Of a stretch of DNA of 53,786 bases, positions 8,042 to 17,201 are shown piece by piece. The notes under the pieces are model-generated. The model ran no database searches. It worked only from the letters and a program-made list of their open reading frames with translations, and was not told where the DNA came from. Every line of letters begins with the position of its first letter. Position 1 is the first letter of the stretch. The stretch is from Chloroflexota bacterium (GTDB lineage: Bacteria; Chloroflexota; Anaerolineae; B4-G1). The DNA is taken from assembly GCA_024232355.1 (NCBI GenBank), contig JAAEPW010001164.1, positions 1 through 53,786 of the forward strand, written 5' to 3'. Made by a program: the position numbers and the translations under genes.

Positions 8042-8947
8042 ATGTCTGGAAATGTTACACTGTCGAGACGCGAGTTTCTCAAGTTGACGGGATTAGTCGC
8101 TTCTGCTACCCTGTTGGAGGCTTGCACATTGCCAAGCCCCTCAGCAGCAGAGGTCACAACGTCGCCCACGATAGCGACTGTTCATCCTGCGGCAACAGCA
8201 ACGGCGCTTCATCCCACGACGACGGCAACTGAGCCGGTGCAGCGTATGACGATTACCATCATTTATAACAACATTGCTCACAATGTCCGCTTGAGCACCG
8301 CTTGGGGTTTTGCAGCTTTGATTGAATATGGTGGCGAGCAGGTGCTCTTTGATGCCGGCGGTGACTCGCCTACGCTCCTGGGTAATATGGCGATTCTGGA
8401 AAAGGATCCATCTACGATTCAACAGGTCGTGCTTTCCCATATCCACGATGATCACATTGGCGGCTTGCAAGGATTGTTGGAGACCGGTGTTCGCCCGACG
8501 GTATATGTGCCGCCTTTGTTCTCTCGCGAATACAAGGATCCTGTGAGCGAGATCACGGAACTGATCGAGGTCGAACCCGGTCTAGAGATAGCCAGCGGGA
8601 TGTTTACTACCGGCGAGGTACTCGGTAACGTTGTTGAACAGTCGATGATCTTGAGATCGCATGCTGGATTGGTCGTCATTACCGGCTGCGCCCATCCCGG
8701 GATCGTCAAGATTGTAAAGCGGGCCAAGGATCTGTTCAACGAGCCGGTCTTTCTGGCGATGGGCGGGTTTCACCTGGGGAACAGGAACGAGCGCCAGATC
8801 ATCGATATCCTGACCGATCTCCGCCAATTGGAGGTTCAGCAAGTTGCACCATCTCACTGTACAGGGCAAGAAGCCATCGGTATATTTGCCAGAGAGTATG
8901 GTGACGACTTTATTCTGTCGGGTGCAGGAACCGTAATCACTGTTTGA
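8042..8947 (+). CDS. Tat-exported metallo-beta-lactamase-fold lipoprotein
   Basis: A 301-aa MBL-fold hydrolase. The N-terminus has a twin-arginine motif (LSRREFLKL) and a possible lipobox ending at Cys (TLLEAC), then a Thr/Ala/Pro linker. The mature domain starts near MTITIIYNN. It contains the zinc-binding motif HIHDDH (LSHIHDDHIGGL), an Asp-Ala-Gly strand (VLFDAGG) and later histidines (CAHPGI, GGFHLG, PSHC). The order resembles the COG1237 group (named for a ribofuranosylaminobenzene phosphate synthase in methanogen pterin synthesis), but here it is an exported enzyme, so another substrate is likely. Tat export fits folding with metal in the cytoplasm. It is the first gene of the island; the next gene starts 12 nt after its stop. 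Confidence 0.88.
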   Translation: MSGNVTLSRREFLKLTGLVASATLLEACTLPSPSAAEVTTSPTIATVHPAATATALHPTTTATEPVQRMTITIIYNNIAHNVRLSTAWGFAALIEYGGEQVLFDAGGDSPTLLGNMAILEKDPSTIQQVVLSHIHDDHIGGLQGLLETGVRPTVYVPPLFSREYKDPVSEITELIEVEPGLEIASGMFTTGEVLGNVVEQSMILRSHAGLVVITGCAHPGIVKIVKRAKDLFNEPVFLAMGGFHLGNRNERQIIDILTDLRQLEVQQVAPSHCTGQEAIGIFAREYGDDFILSGAGTVITV

Positions 8948-8959
8948 TAGGAAAGGGAT

Positions 8960-10114
8960 ATGAGAAGAATTGCGTGTGTTGTGCTCATCATAGTTCTGTT
9001 GTCTGGTTGCAGGGCGATCCAGCTTACAGAACAACCCAGCCATACATCAGCATCTGAATCATATTGGCCCACCCAGGGTTGGCGGACCTCTACTCCAGAG
9101 GAACAAGGGGTGGACTCGGAAATGTTGGACGAGATGTTTGAGACGATCCAAGAGCAGGGTTATGGTATTGACAGTGTGACCGTCATCCGCAATGGGCATA
9201 TGGTCGCAGATGCTACCTTTCGCTCGTTTCAGCCGGATTCGCGGCACATTATCCACTCGTGCACCAAGAGCATTGTCTCTGCCTTGATCGGTATCGCCAT
9301 TGACGAGGGCTATATCGAAAGCGTAGATCAACCCATCCTCGATATCTTTTCGGAACGAACCGTCGCCAATCTCGACGTTGATAAAGAGGCAATGACGCTT
9401 GAGCACGTGTTGATGATGGCTTCGGGGCTGGAATGCCGGGATTCCTACCTGTACCGTTGGGCTGGTATCCGCGAGATGCAGCGGAGTGATGACTGGGTAC
9501 AATTCATGCTTGATCTGCCGATGGCCGAACCACCGGGAACTCGGTTCGAGTACTGCAATGGCGGCTCATTTTTACTTTCAGCCATTATCCAAGAAACGAC
9601 TGGAATGACGGCCGCCGAGTTTGCCGACGAACGTCTTTTTGGCCCTCTAGGTATTTCTGACGTAAGGTGGCCGTCCAACCCGAATGGGATCACCATCGGG
9701 TGGGGAGATTTGCGGATGCGGCCCCACGATATGGCAAAAATCGGTTACTTGTATCTGAACGAGGGCCGGTGGGATGGCGAGCAAATCGTACCAGCGGATT
9801 GGGTCGCGACGTCCACGCGCAAACATATTTCCGCGACTTTGCAGGACGGGTACGGGTACCAGTGGTGGGTGACAGGTGATGCGGACAGACAACGTCCGAG
9901 GGTCTATATGGCGCTGGGTTATGCAGGGCAGTTTATCTTTGTCGTGCCCGAAAAGGCACTGGTTGTCGCCGTGACCAGTAATTTGAGAGATCAGGATTTC
10001 TATCTCCCCCAGCAACTGCTGAATGACTTTGTCATCCCCGCGGTTGAACCATCTCCGTCGCAGGCTTTGCAAATCCCAATTGAGGAGGGTTTCAATGTCT
10101 CAAAGGAAAATTGA
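8960..10114 (+). CDS. Serine hydrolase lipoprotein (class C beta-lactamase/DD-peptidase fold)
   Basis: A 384-aa lipoprotein with signal MRRIACVVLIIVLLSGC. The mature part is a beta-lactamase-related serine hydrolase. It has the SxxK motif at S100-C-T-K103 (HSCTKSIVSALIGIAI), a YxN motif at Y198-C-N200 (FEYCNGGSFLLSAII) and a Gly-rich stretch GYAGQFIFVVPEK that stands where the third motif is expected. Such proteins act as peptidases or esterases on the cell surface. AAAGGG lies upstream of the ATG. The 3' end overlaps the next gene by 20 nt, so translation is likely coupled. Substrate not predictable. Confidence 0.9.
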   Translation: MRRIACVVLIIVLLSGCRAIQLTEQPSHTSASESYWPTQGWRTSTPEEQGVDSEMLDEMFETIQEQGYGIDSVTVIRNGHMVADATFRSFQPDSRHIIHSCTKSIVSALIGIAIDEGYIESVDQPILDIFSERTVANLDVDKEAMTLEHVLMMASGLECRDSYLYRWAGIREMQRSDDWVQFMLDLPMAEPPGTRFEYCNGGSFLLSAIIQETTGMTAAEFADERLFGPLGISDVRWPSNPNGITIGWGDLRMRPHDMAKIGYLYLNEGRWDGEQIVPADWVATSTRKHISATLQDGYGYQWWVTGDADRQRPRVYMALGYAGQFIFVVPEKALVVAVTSNLRDQDFYLPQQLLNDFVIPAVEPSPSQALQIPIEEGFNVSKEN

Positions 10115-11288
10115 TCTCGGTAGAATTGTGGCTTTGTGTATACCAGTACTCGTGGCTATGCTGGTAACCGGATGTGTGCCCCAGACCGATGTCGTTGAGG
10201 TAACGGCTACATCTACAACTGCTTTGCCGATATCGACCTCTACACCTACAAAAGTTCCGACTCGCACACCTACTCTTGTGCCAACGCTCCCCTCGTTATC
10301 TACACTTGAACCGCTGGCTACACGAGTTGAACTTGAGAGTGTGGGACCGGTATACAGTCTGGCTTGGTCGCCAGGCGGGAGTGTGCTCGCTTCGGCTGGC
10401 TACGAGCAGGTCAAGCTGTGGGATACCGAAACCGGCGTCGAGTTAAAGACGTTGGAGGGGCACAGGAGCTTTGTCTGGGGTGTGGCTTGGTCACCAGATG
10501 GCAATAGGCTTGCCTCAGCGAGCCAAGACGGAACGGTGCGGTTGTGGGATGCCAGCACCTACGAGGAACTGGCTGTACTCGATACAGGTTGGGCATTCTG
10601 TGTAGCTTGGTCACCGGATGGAGATCAGTTGGCTGTGGGTGCCAGGTCTAGCAGTGTGCAGATATGGGACGTCCAAACGGGCGAGTTGTCGCACACACTG
10701 AGAGCTAATTCTTTGATTATTAGTGTTGGATGGTCTCCAGATGGGCGGACTATAGCCGCAGGTCAGTGGGATGGCGTCATTCGTCTATGGGACACCGAGA
10801 CGAATGAAGAATTGGGTGCACTCGTTGCTACGAGGGATCGAAGCGACGCAAACGGTCTGGCTTGGTCGCCTGACGGACGGGTGTTGGCCTCGGCGCATCA
10901 AGATCACAAAGTGCGACTGTGGGATATTGAGAGCGGCGAGATACTCTATACTCTGGAAGGGCATAGCAGTTGGGTTCGGGGTGTGGCTTGGTCACCGGAT
11001 GGGCGTATGCTTGCCTCGACGGGAGACGGTGCCAGAGTGTGCGTGTGGGATGCCGAAACGGGTCAACGACTGGCCAGTCTAACGAGCCAATCACTGCCTA
11101 TATGGAGTGTGGCCTGGTCGCTCGATGGAAGTTGGCTTGCTATAGGGAACGGGGTATACGAGGGCCGGACGTTTGCTAGTGCAATAGTTGTGTTGGCAGC
11201 ACCATCTACCCCGGCAGCGCTGTCCTTGTCACGCCCTTTGTCAGTGCCAGGTGTTACACAAATTATATCCGTACGATCCAGGGGATAG
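10095..11288 (+). CDS. WD40 seven-bladed propeller lipoprotein
   Basis: A 397-aa lipoprotein. The start at 10095 has GAGGAGGG upstream and gives a clean signal ending LVTGC; the longer frame runs into the previous gene. A Thr/Pro/Ser linker (about residues 38-75) leads to seven WD40 repeats recognised by AWSPDG near the start of each blade and by LWD at its end (VKLWDTETG, VRLWDASTY, VQIWDVQTG, IRLWDTETN, VRLWDIESG, VCVWDAETG). Seven blades give one closed propeller, a protein-interaction scaffold rather than an enzyme. WD40 proteins on the outer face of bacteria are uncommon, though known in Chloroflexota and Cyanobacteria. It overlaps the preceding hydrolase gene. Confidence 0.92.
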   Translation: MSQRKIDLGRIVALCIPVLVAMLVTGCVPQTDVVEVTATSTTALPISTSTPTKVPTRTPTLVPTLPSLSTLEPLATRVELESVGPVYSLAWSPGGSVLASAGYEQVKLWDTETGVELKTLEGHRSFVWGVAWSPDGNRLASASQDGTVRLWDASTYEELAVLDTGWAFCVAWSPDGDQLAVGARSSSVQIWDVQTGELSHTLRANSLIISVGWSPDGRTIAAGQWDGVIRLWDTETNEELGALVATRDRSDANGLAWSPDGRVLASAHQDHKVRLWDIESGEILYTLEGHSSWVRGVAWSPDGRMLASTGDGARVCVWDAETGQRLASLTSQSLPIWSVAWSLDGSWLAIGNGVYEGRTFASAIVVLAAPSTPAALSLSRPLSVPGVTQIISVRSRG

Positions 11289-11299
11289 GCGCGAGAAAA

Positions 11300-11330
11300 T
11301 TGCAGCTTGGATCATCGCTCGCTATATAAT
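11300..11330 (+). promoter_or_regulatory. Possible internal promoter before the C39-like gene
   Basis: TTGCAG followed 17 nt later by TATATA, with TATAAT at 11325-11330 overlapping it. It sits 20 nt before the C39-like gene and suggests a second transcript within the island. Sequence match only. Confidence 0.45.
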
Positions 11331-11349
11331 ATTTTTATTTTGAGGTAAT

Positions 11350-12099
11350 ATGAAACGTCAATCAAGAATAACAACGAGATACATCGTTGCACTGTTATTA
11401 CTTTTTGCCGCACTGGCGGCTGGATGCGCGCCTCAGGTCAGTGCTGTTGCGGTAGAGGTGACCGTTCTGACCCGAGTCCAGGTCGTTGAAGTGACGGCTA
11501 CACCTGTGCCTGTATCGCCAATACCCACATCCACGCCTGCGCCACCGACTTCGACACCTTTTCCAACTTCAACTCCTACGCCCCCGCCTACCAGCGCGCT
11601 GCTGGGGCCGATGAACTATCAGCCGCAGACCTACAACAACTGTGGACCTTGCAGCATTGCCATTCTGCTCGGTTATTATGATCACTGGATCACCCAATTC
11701 GAGGTCAACGAACATGTCGCGCCTGGCCCCTCGCCATGTCAAATTGCCAACTATATGTCGTTATATGATCTCGAGGCGCGGGCGTACAGGATCCGGTATC
11801 CCACCGACGCGGTTCGTCACCTGCTGGCGAATGACATTCCCGTGGTCGCCGGCCAGTTGTTGTCACTTGAGGATCCTATCGGTCACTATCGCGTCATCAA
11901 AGGTTATGACGATGAGGCCCAAGAGTTCATCACCGATGATCCTCTGCAACGTATGGGGCCTGACCACCGCATTCCGTACGACATCTTTGACCGAATCTCG
12001 CATTCCTTTGTCGCTGTCTATCCTCCAGAAAGGGATTTGCTGGTTCGATCACTGATGCAAGATTTCATGTCGTCCGAGATACCCTATTGTCGTCGCTAA
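11350..12099 (+). CDS. C39-like cysteine peptidase lipoprotein
   Basis: A 249-aa lipoprotein with signal ending AALAAGC and a Pro/Thr/Ser linker (about residues 50-85). The domain that follows matches the peptidase C39-like family: Q-x5-CGPCS with the probable nucleophile C98 in YNNCGPCSIAILLGYY, a conserved His in DPIGHYRVIKGYDD, and an Asp strand FITDDP. In this family some members are true bacteriocin-leader peptidases, while C39_2 members are secreted with unknown substrates. No ABC transporter or leader-peptide gene is present, so a bacteriocin role is not supported. GAGGTAAT upstream of the ATG is the ribosome site. Confidence 0.87.
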   Translation: MKRQSRITTRYIVALLLLFAALAAGCAPQVSAVAVEVTVLTRVQVVEVTATPVPVSPIPTSTPAPPTSTPFPTSTPTPPPTSALLGPMNYQPQTYNNCGPCSIAILLGYYDHWITQFEVNEHVAPGPSPCQIANYMSLYDLEARAYRIRYPTDAVRHLLANDIPVVAGQLLSLEDPIGHYRVIKGYDDEAQEFITDDPLQRMGPDHRIPYDIFDRISHSFVAVYPPERDLLVRSLMQDFMSSEIPYCRR

Positions 12100-12138
12100 G
12101 ATTTGTTTGTGTCGGATTGCCGAAAGGAGAACAGAACA

Positions 12139-13308
12139 ATGTCTAAAGAGCACGAAAATAAAAATATTGAGGGACAGAGCGAGACCGCAGGATTCGGTTC
12201 TCAAGTCTCTCGCCTCCTCCCCCTCGACGCATTACGTGGCTTGATCATTGTCTTTATGGCCCTTGACCACGCGAATCAATTTGTTGCCCAGCGGCATTCT
12301 TCGGGTGAGTATTGGGGAGGTCAGTTCCCATTTTACAACGATGCTCTTGCCTTTATCACTCGGCTGATCACCCACTTGTCTGCGCCGGGCTTTTTCTTCT
12401 TGATGGGCGTGGGGATGTTGCTCTTTGCCAATTCCCGTCGGAAAAAGGGATGGAGCGAGTGGGCCATTGTGGGACATTTCCTGATCCGGGGCGGGGTGCT
12501 GATTGCACTGCAACTGTTGGTCGTCAATCGTGCCTGGGAACTGTCTCCGGGCGGTTGGGTGTTGGAGACTTATATTGGAGTGTTGTTTGCCCTGGGTGGG
12601 ACTATGATCCTGGGAAGCTTGCTGCTGTGGCTCAAGCCCCAGGTTTTGCTGCCCCTGACAATTATGTTTGTCTTGGGCGCAGAACTCTTGACCCCAGACC
12701 CCAGCCAATGGAATGAAGCATTCCAGCCAATTGCTCGCCTGATGCTGATTCCTGGCGGAAACTTGGAATTGTGGGCAAACTATCCGATCCTGCCTTGGTT
12801 GGAACTGGTCAGCTTTGGTTTGGTTTTTGGTCATTGGTTAATTGACGATTCTCGAAAGGCATTTGAACGGGCACTCAAGTTGGGAGTTGGCTTTCTCCTG
12901 GCTTTTGTTGTGCTCCGCGCTTTGGATGGCTTTGGTAACATCCGTCCCCGCATAGGCGACACATGGATCGATTTCCTGAACGTGGTCAAATACCCGCCCA
13001 GCATCACCTTTAGCCTGTTGACGATGGGCGCGAATCTGGTCATCGTGCGGCTATTCGCTCGAATGGCCAGAGATAGGCGGCAATCCCTTCAAGTGCTGGC
13101 CGTGTTCGGACGGGTACCGCTTTTCTTTTACCTGATGCATCTGTTCTTGTACGCCGGCCTTGGTCATTGGCTGACCCCCCACGGCACCAGCATTCTTGGC
13201 ATGTATCCCTACTGGCTGCTGGGCTTGCTGATTTTGTACCCGCTGTGTTTGGGGTATGGATGGCTCAAGCGTCGCCAGTCCGCCGGTTCATTTTTGCGGT
13301 TTTTGTAA
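12139..13308 (+). CDS. Membrane acyltransferase-like protein (DUF1624/HGSNAT-like)
   Basis: A 389-aa integral membrane protein with about ten hydrophobic segments. The signature near the N-terminus, LPLDALRGLIIVFMALDHAN, matches the heparan-alpha-glucosaminide N-acetyltransferase-like family (DUF1624), in which R-G and the His after LD are conserved. Family members are thought to move acyl groups across the membrane onto sugars. The start at 12139 is chosen for AAAGGAG nearby; a longer frame opens at 12103 without one. It is the only gene of the island that is not a lipoprotein and is followed by a perfect terminator. A role in modifying surface glycans next to the secreted hydrolases is inference. 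Confidence 0.83.
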   Translation: MSKEHENKNIEGQSETAGFGSQVSRLLPLDALRGLIIVFMALDHANQFVAQRHSSGEYWGGQFPFYNDALAFITRLITHLSAPGFFFLMGVGMLLFANSRRKKGWSEWAIVGHFLIRGGVLIALQLLVVNRAWELSPGGWVLETYIGVLFALGGTMILGSLLLWLKPQVLLPLTIMFVLGAELLTPDPSQWNEAFQPIARLMLIPGGNLELWANYPILPWLELVSFGLVFGHWLIDDSRKAFERALKLGVGFLLAFVVLRALDGFGNIRPRIGDTWIDFLNVVKYPPSITFSLLTMGANLVIVRLFARMARDRRQSLQVLAVFGRVPLFFYLMHLFLYAGLGHWLTPHGTSILGMYPYWLLGLLILYPLCLGYGWLKRRQSAGSFLRFL

Positions 13309-13342
13309 CATTGAGTTTGAACGAGGCAATGTGCCCAGCCAA

Positions 13343-13378
13343 GTGGTTAGTGAGGATTACGCTCACTAACCACTTTTT
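13343..13378 (+). terminator. Intrinsic terminator inside the lipoprotein island
   Basis: GTGGTTAGTGAG and CTCACTAACCAC form a perfect 12-bp stem with a 7-nt loop, followed by TTTTT. It splits the island into an upstream and a downstream transcription unit. Confidence 0.93.
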
Positions 13379-13455
13379 GAGTTTACGCCATTTTGCTCCA
13401 ACTAGATCGATGGCTTGGGTATTGTTCCTGATGAACCTTGGTGAAACTTGCACGG

Positions 13456-13461
13456 TATAAT
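13456..13461 (+). promoter_or_regulatory. Probable -10 element of the second lipoprotein operon
   Basis: TATAAT about 70 nt upstream of the next gene and after the terminator. I see no good -35 at the right distance, so it may be weak or depend on an activator or alternative sigma factor. Confidence 0.4.
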
Positions 13462-13530
13462 ACTGGGAGGACTGTTTTCCATCCCACACACTCGCCCCGC
13501 TCATATCGAGGATCACTATCAGGAGGAAAA

Positions 13531-14418
13531 ATGAAGAAAATTGTTTTACTACTTTTTGTGGCTCTAGTTTTTACATCAAGTGCTTGTCAGCCAAGCTCTT
13601 CCCCCGCTGACACATCGATACCGCCGACAGCAACTGTTTTACCACCGACAGAGACTTTGGCGCCGACCAATACCCCTGCACCTCCAACGGCGACGTTCAC
13701 CCCCATACCGCCGACCGATACCCCGACACCAGAGCCAACATCTACCCCTGTACCCGTACCCACTGTCGAATTCAGCACTGAGACGGTCGGCCTTAGCACC
13801 GAGGATAATCTCGCACTGTCTGGTACGTTGTTCTTGAGCGAAAGTGAAGGAGATATCGCGGTTGTGTTGGCCCATATGGCGGGAGGGGACAACGATCAAC
13901 AAAACTGGGTGCCTTTTGCCAAATCGGTTGCCCGTAGAGGGTTTACGGCGCTCACCTTTGATTTTCGTTGCTATGGCCAATCGGACTGTGGCGGAGATTC
14001 GTCGGGAGATGTGCTCAGCAGGGATATTCGGGCCGCCATTGGCTTTTTGCGCGAACAGGGTTTCCAGCGCATTGTGTGCATGGGGGCCAGTATGGGCGGG
14101 CGCGGCTGTGTCAGTGTAGCGTTCGATGAAGAACTGGCAGGTCTGGTGATCGTTTCTGGCACGGCTTCTGGTGATCCCGACAAGCAAAACCTTGAGGATT
14201 TTGTCAGCCCCGATATGCCCAAACTCTTTATTGTTTCGGAGAGCGACCACATCGCTGGCAGGGCACTCGAAGTGACCAATCTGTACGAGAGCGCGCCAGA
14301 TCCCAAAATACTCCAAACCTTTCCGGGTTCTGCCCATGGCACAGAGTTGTTCCGTGCTGAACGCAAGAAGGAATTCCGCGAAATGCTCTGGAGTTTCCTG
14401 GAAGAAATCCGTTCGTAG
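13531..14418 (+). CDS. Alpha/beta hydrolase lipoprotein
   Basis: A 295-aa lipoprotein. AGGAGG precedes the ATG at 13531, and the signal ends FTSSAC. A long Pro/Thr linker (about residues 27-80) is followed by an alpha/beta hydrolase domain of the dienelactone-hydrolase/serine-aminopeptidase kind. The nucleophile elbow is GASMGG with S187, a late acidic residue lies in VSESDH and the catalytic His in GSAHGTELF. The oxyanion side reads LAHMAGGDN. It is probably an esterase or peptidase working outside the membrane. The next gene begins 10 nt after its stop. Confidence 0.88.
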   Translation: MKKIVLLLFVALVFTSSACQPSSSPADTSIPPTATVLPPTETLAPTNTPAPPTATFTPIPPTDTPTPEPTSTPVPVPTVEFSTETVGLSTEDNLALSGTLFLSESEGDIAVVLAHMAGGDNDQQNWVPFAKSVARRGFTALTFDFRCYGQSDCGGDSSGDVLSRDIRAAIGFLREQGFQRIVCMGASMGGRGCVSVAFDEELAGLVIVSGTASGDPDKQNLEDFVSPDMPKLFIVSESDHIAGRALEVTNLYESAPDPKILQTFPGSAHGTELFRAERKKEFREMLWSFLEEIRS

Positions 14419-14428
14419 GAGGGTGAAA

Positions 14429-14956
14429 ATGGAAAAACGCTGGGCATTGCTCTTTATCGCAACTTTTCTCGTCTTTGCGGTGAGTGGCTGTGGGATGAGT
14501 ATACCTCCTACTGCCACTCCTGTACCTCCAACGGCGACTTTTCCACCGCCGACAGAGACGCCAACACCAACCGCAACACATCCTCCAACCGATACCCCTA
14601 CACCTGAGCCAACACCGACCGAGACGCCAACTCTAACGCCGACCGCAACCGCGACAGTCGCTCAAGGGAGGGCCAAGATCTGTGTTGTGTTGGTAAAAGA
14701 TGGTCAGCCTGCTCTGGGATCGTATATTCAGATCACGGATGCCAATCACAAGCAGATACTCCCCAACGATGGATCTACTGGTCTGCAGGTCACTTCGAGT
14801 GGTGGTTGCCGCACGGTCAAACTGTCGCCTGGATCGTATCACGTGGGAGGGCAAAAAGTGATCAATCCATATGAGGGAATTTATGCAACCGGTTCTGCTG
14901 ATTTCGATATCATACTCGGTGATACGACTAAAGTTAGACTCGAACTAGAGGAGTAG
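14429..14956 (+). CDS. Small PT-linker lipoprotein with a beta-sandwich-like tail
   Basis: A 175-aa lipoprotein (signal ending AVSGC, start at 14429 with AGGAGGG upstream). Nearly a third is a Pro/Thr/Glu linker (about residues 24-75). The remaining 95 residues contain ICVVLVKDGQPALGSYIQIT and a segment ending LSPGSYHVGG, which resemble the strand and turn pattern of carboxypeptidase-regulatory/peptidase-associated beta-sandwich modules. No catalytic residues are evident. I give no function; it may be a surface binding or spacer module. Confidence 0.75.
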   Translation: MEKRWALLFIATFLVFAVSGCGMSIPPTATPVPPTATFPPPTETPTPTATHPPTDTPTPEPTPTETPTLTPTATATVAQGRAKICVVLVKDGQPALGSYIQITDANHKQILPNDGSTGLQVTSSGGCRTVKLSPGSYHVGGQKVINPYEGIYATGSADFDIILGDTTKVRLELEE

Positions 14957-14984
14957 GTTCCTTGATACACGTATAGGGGTAGAA

Positions 14985-17165
14985 ATGAAAGGTAAGGTTT
15001 TATATATCAAGATCGCCGCTTTACTAGTTCTAACAGGGTGTGTCACCCCGTCGCCCTCCACTGTGCCACCTACTGCTACGTCTGTGCCAGCGACGGCGAC
15101 TTTGCTGCCGCCGACAAAGACGCCGACCAACACACCTATACCGCCAACAGAGACCCCGACACCGACCCCTACACTCATACCGCCCACTCCCACACCGATA
15201 CCCCCAACAGCAACCCCTATGCCCGCTACCGACACGGTATGTGTTTCTGGCTGTGACTTTACCACCATCCAAGCCGCCATTGATGACGCCGGTACCAAGG
15301 TTGGTGCCATTATTGAGATCGTTGACCCCGTTCACACCGAAGCGGGTATCGTCGTCAACAAGGACGTCACCATCCGGGGGCTGGGGGCTGCCGACACCAT
15401 CGTGCAGGCTCACGATCAGACGCCGGACGAGACTCTTGAACGGGTCTTTTTCATCGAGGAAGGAACTGCCGTACTCCTCGAGAGAGTGACGATTCGACAC
15501 GGCAGGCCAAGTAGACGGGAAGAGTGTGGCGGCGGTATTGTGAACCACGGCACACTGACACTCAAGAACAGCGTCGTCAGTGACAATGCCTCTAATGATG
15601 GGGCCGGCATCTGCAACTGGGGTGCACTGACGCTCATCAACAGTACCGTCAGCGACAACACCGCTGATGGAATCGCGCCCCCTGGCTACGAGTCCGGTGA
15701 TGGTGGTGGTATCAAGTGCGCGAGAGGCACGCTGACGCTTATCCGTAGCACCATTAGCGACAACAAATCCGAGAATACCACCCTTCATTTCAATGGTGGC
15801 TCCGGCGGCGGTGTTATCGTTCATCCCGATTGCACGGCGGTGTTTACCAATACCACTATCAGTAACAACAGGGCTGCCTCTATCGGTGGAGGAGTTTATA
15901 ACGGGGGCACGTTGAGCCTCGTTAACTGCACTATTAGTGATAACCGCGCCTCTGACGAGTGTGGGGGTGTCTACGTTCGGGGTCATCTGGACTATGTGAA
16001 TACGATCATCGCCGGTAACGCCGGTAAAGGTGGAAGCTGCGTCATCGGTGGTCCAGGTGGCTATCAGGGACAAGGCTCCATTGGCACGAACAGCAACAAC
16101 CTAGTTGGGGGCGGCGGATGCGATTCGGATTACTCTGATGATCCAATGTTGGGCCCTCTGGTTGATAACGGCGGCTCTACTCTGACTCACGCCTTGCTCC
16201 CTGGCAGCCTGGCGATTGATGCGATCTCTGCGATCAGTTGCACTCTGCCCACGGATCAGCGGGAAGGGTTGCGGCCAATCACGCAGACATCCCCGGATAC
16301 TCCCTGTGACATTGGCGCGTTCGAGTTACAGACTGAAACATCCACTGACACGTTGCCTTCCTCTGACTTGCCGTCAGAAATGATCCTCATCCCGGCTGGA
16401 GAGTTCATTATGGGCAGTGATGAGGGGGATGGCGATGCGCGCCCGGCGCACACCGTCTACCTGGATGCATTTTACATCGATAAAACTGAGGTAACCAACG
16501 CCCAGTTCGCCCGATTTTTGAACGAACAGGGTAACGAGGAAGAGGATGGTGAGACTTGGCTGGATATCACCGATGAGGATTGTAGGATCAGCAAAAGTAG
16601 CGGTCCATATCGTCCCAGGAGTGGCTACGCAGATCACCCGGTCATCGAGTTGACCTGGTACGGGGCGAGGGCTTATTGCGAGTGGATCGGGGGGCGGTTG
16701 CCGACAGAGGCCGAGTGGGAAAAGGCAGCCAGTTGGGACCCCGAGACGGGGGCCAAGCGCATCTATCCCTGGGGAAATGAATGGGACAGCAGCAAGGTAA
16801 ATGCTGACCGGCCCATTACGGGCACTACAGAGGTTGGAATTCATACGGTGCCGGTAGGGAGCAACTCGGCAGGGGCCAGTCTCTACGGGGTGATGGATAT
16901 GTCCGGAAACGTGTGGGAATGGGTGGGCGACTGGTATGCCAGTGGCTATTACGAGCGCTCCCCTTCCCAGAACCCCACGGGGCCAGAGACGGGGGACTTT
17001 TACGATCGCTCCGATAATCCTACGGGGCCAGGTTCGGGAGCAGACAAGGTGCTGCGAGGCGGCTCGTGGCGCAGCGCCAGCGCTTTTGCCAATACCACCG
17101 TTCGCCACCACTGGTGGCCGTCGTACAGTTGGGACGTTGGTTTTCGCTGCATCCGTTCCCCTTGA
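14985..17165 (+). CDS. Lipoprotein with right-handed beta-helix fused to an FGE/SUMF1-fold domain
   Basis: A 726-aa lipoprotein (signal ending LVLTGC). After a Pro/Thr linker (about residues 20-82) a right-handed parallel beta-helix follows (about 85-440). It starts with FTTIQAAID and has repeated rungs such as LTLKNSVVSDN, LTLINSTVSDN, LTLIRSTISDN and LSLVNCTISDN. The C-terminal part (about 465-726) is a formylglycine-generating-enzyme-like domain: MILIPAGEFIMGSDEGD, DKTEVTNAQFARF, RLPTEAEWEKAASWD, YPWGNEW, MSGNVWEWVGDWY, VLRGGSWR, VGFRC. The two cysteines used for catalysis by true FGE are absent after RGGSW, so formylglycine formation is not expected. The beta-helix half is a paralogue of the gene at 18179. 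Confidence 0.9.
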   Translation: MKGKVLYIKIAALLVLTGCVTPSPSTVPPTATSVPATATLLPPTKTPTNTPIPPTETPTPTPTLIPPTPTPIPPTATPMPATDTVCVSGCDFTTIQAAIDDAGTKVGAIIEIVDPVHTEAGIVVNKDVTIRGLGAADTIVQAHDQTPDETLERVFFIEEGTAVLLERVTIRHGRPSRREECGGGIVNHGTLTLKNSVVSDNASNDGAGICNWGALTLINSTVSDNTADGIAPPGYESGDGGGIKCARGTLTLIRSTISDNKSENTTLHFNGGSGGGVIVHPDCTAVFTNTTISNNRAASIGGGVYNGGTLSLVNCTISDNRASDECGGVYVRGHLDYVNTIIAGNAGKGGSCVIGGPGGYQGQGSIGTNSNNLVGGGGCDSDYSDDPMLGPLVDNGGSTLTHALLPGSLAIDAISAISCTLPTDQREGLRPITQTSPDTPCDIGAFELQTETSTDTLPSSDLPSEMILIPAGEFIMGSDEGDGDARPAHTVYLDAFYIDKTEVTNAQFARFLNEQGNEEEDGETWLDITDEDCRISKSSGPYRPRSGYADHPVIELTWYGARAYCEWIGGRLPTEAEWEKAASWDPETGAKRIYPWGNEWDSSKVNADRPITGTTEVGIHTVPVGSNSAGASLYGVMDMSGNVWEWVGDWYASGYYERSPSQNPTGPETGDFYDRSDNPTGPGSGADKVLRGGSWRSASAFANTTVRHHWWPSYSWDVGFRCIRSP

Positions 17166-17201
17166 CAGACAGTAATTTATATCAGACAGGAGAAAGAAGA
17201 A

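Noticed and set aside
11350..12099. Bacteriocin export system around the C39-like peptidase
   Set aside because: No ABC transporter, leader peptide or immunity gene is present and the protein is a lipoprotein.
15030..16073. 347-codon open frame on the minus strand
   Set aside because: It is antisense to the beta-helix gene and results from the repeated codon pattern of rungs and linkers; no domain or ribosome site.
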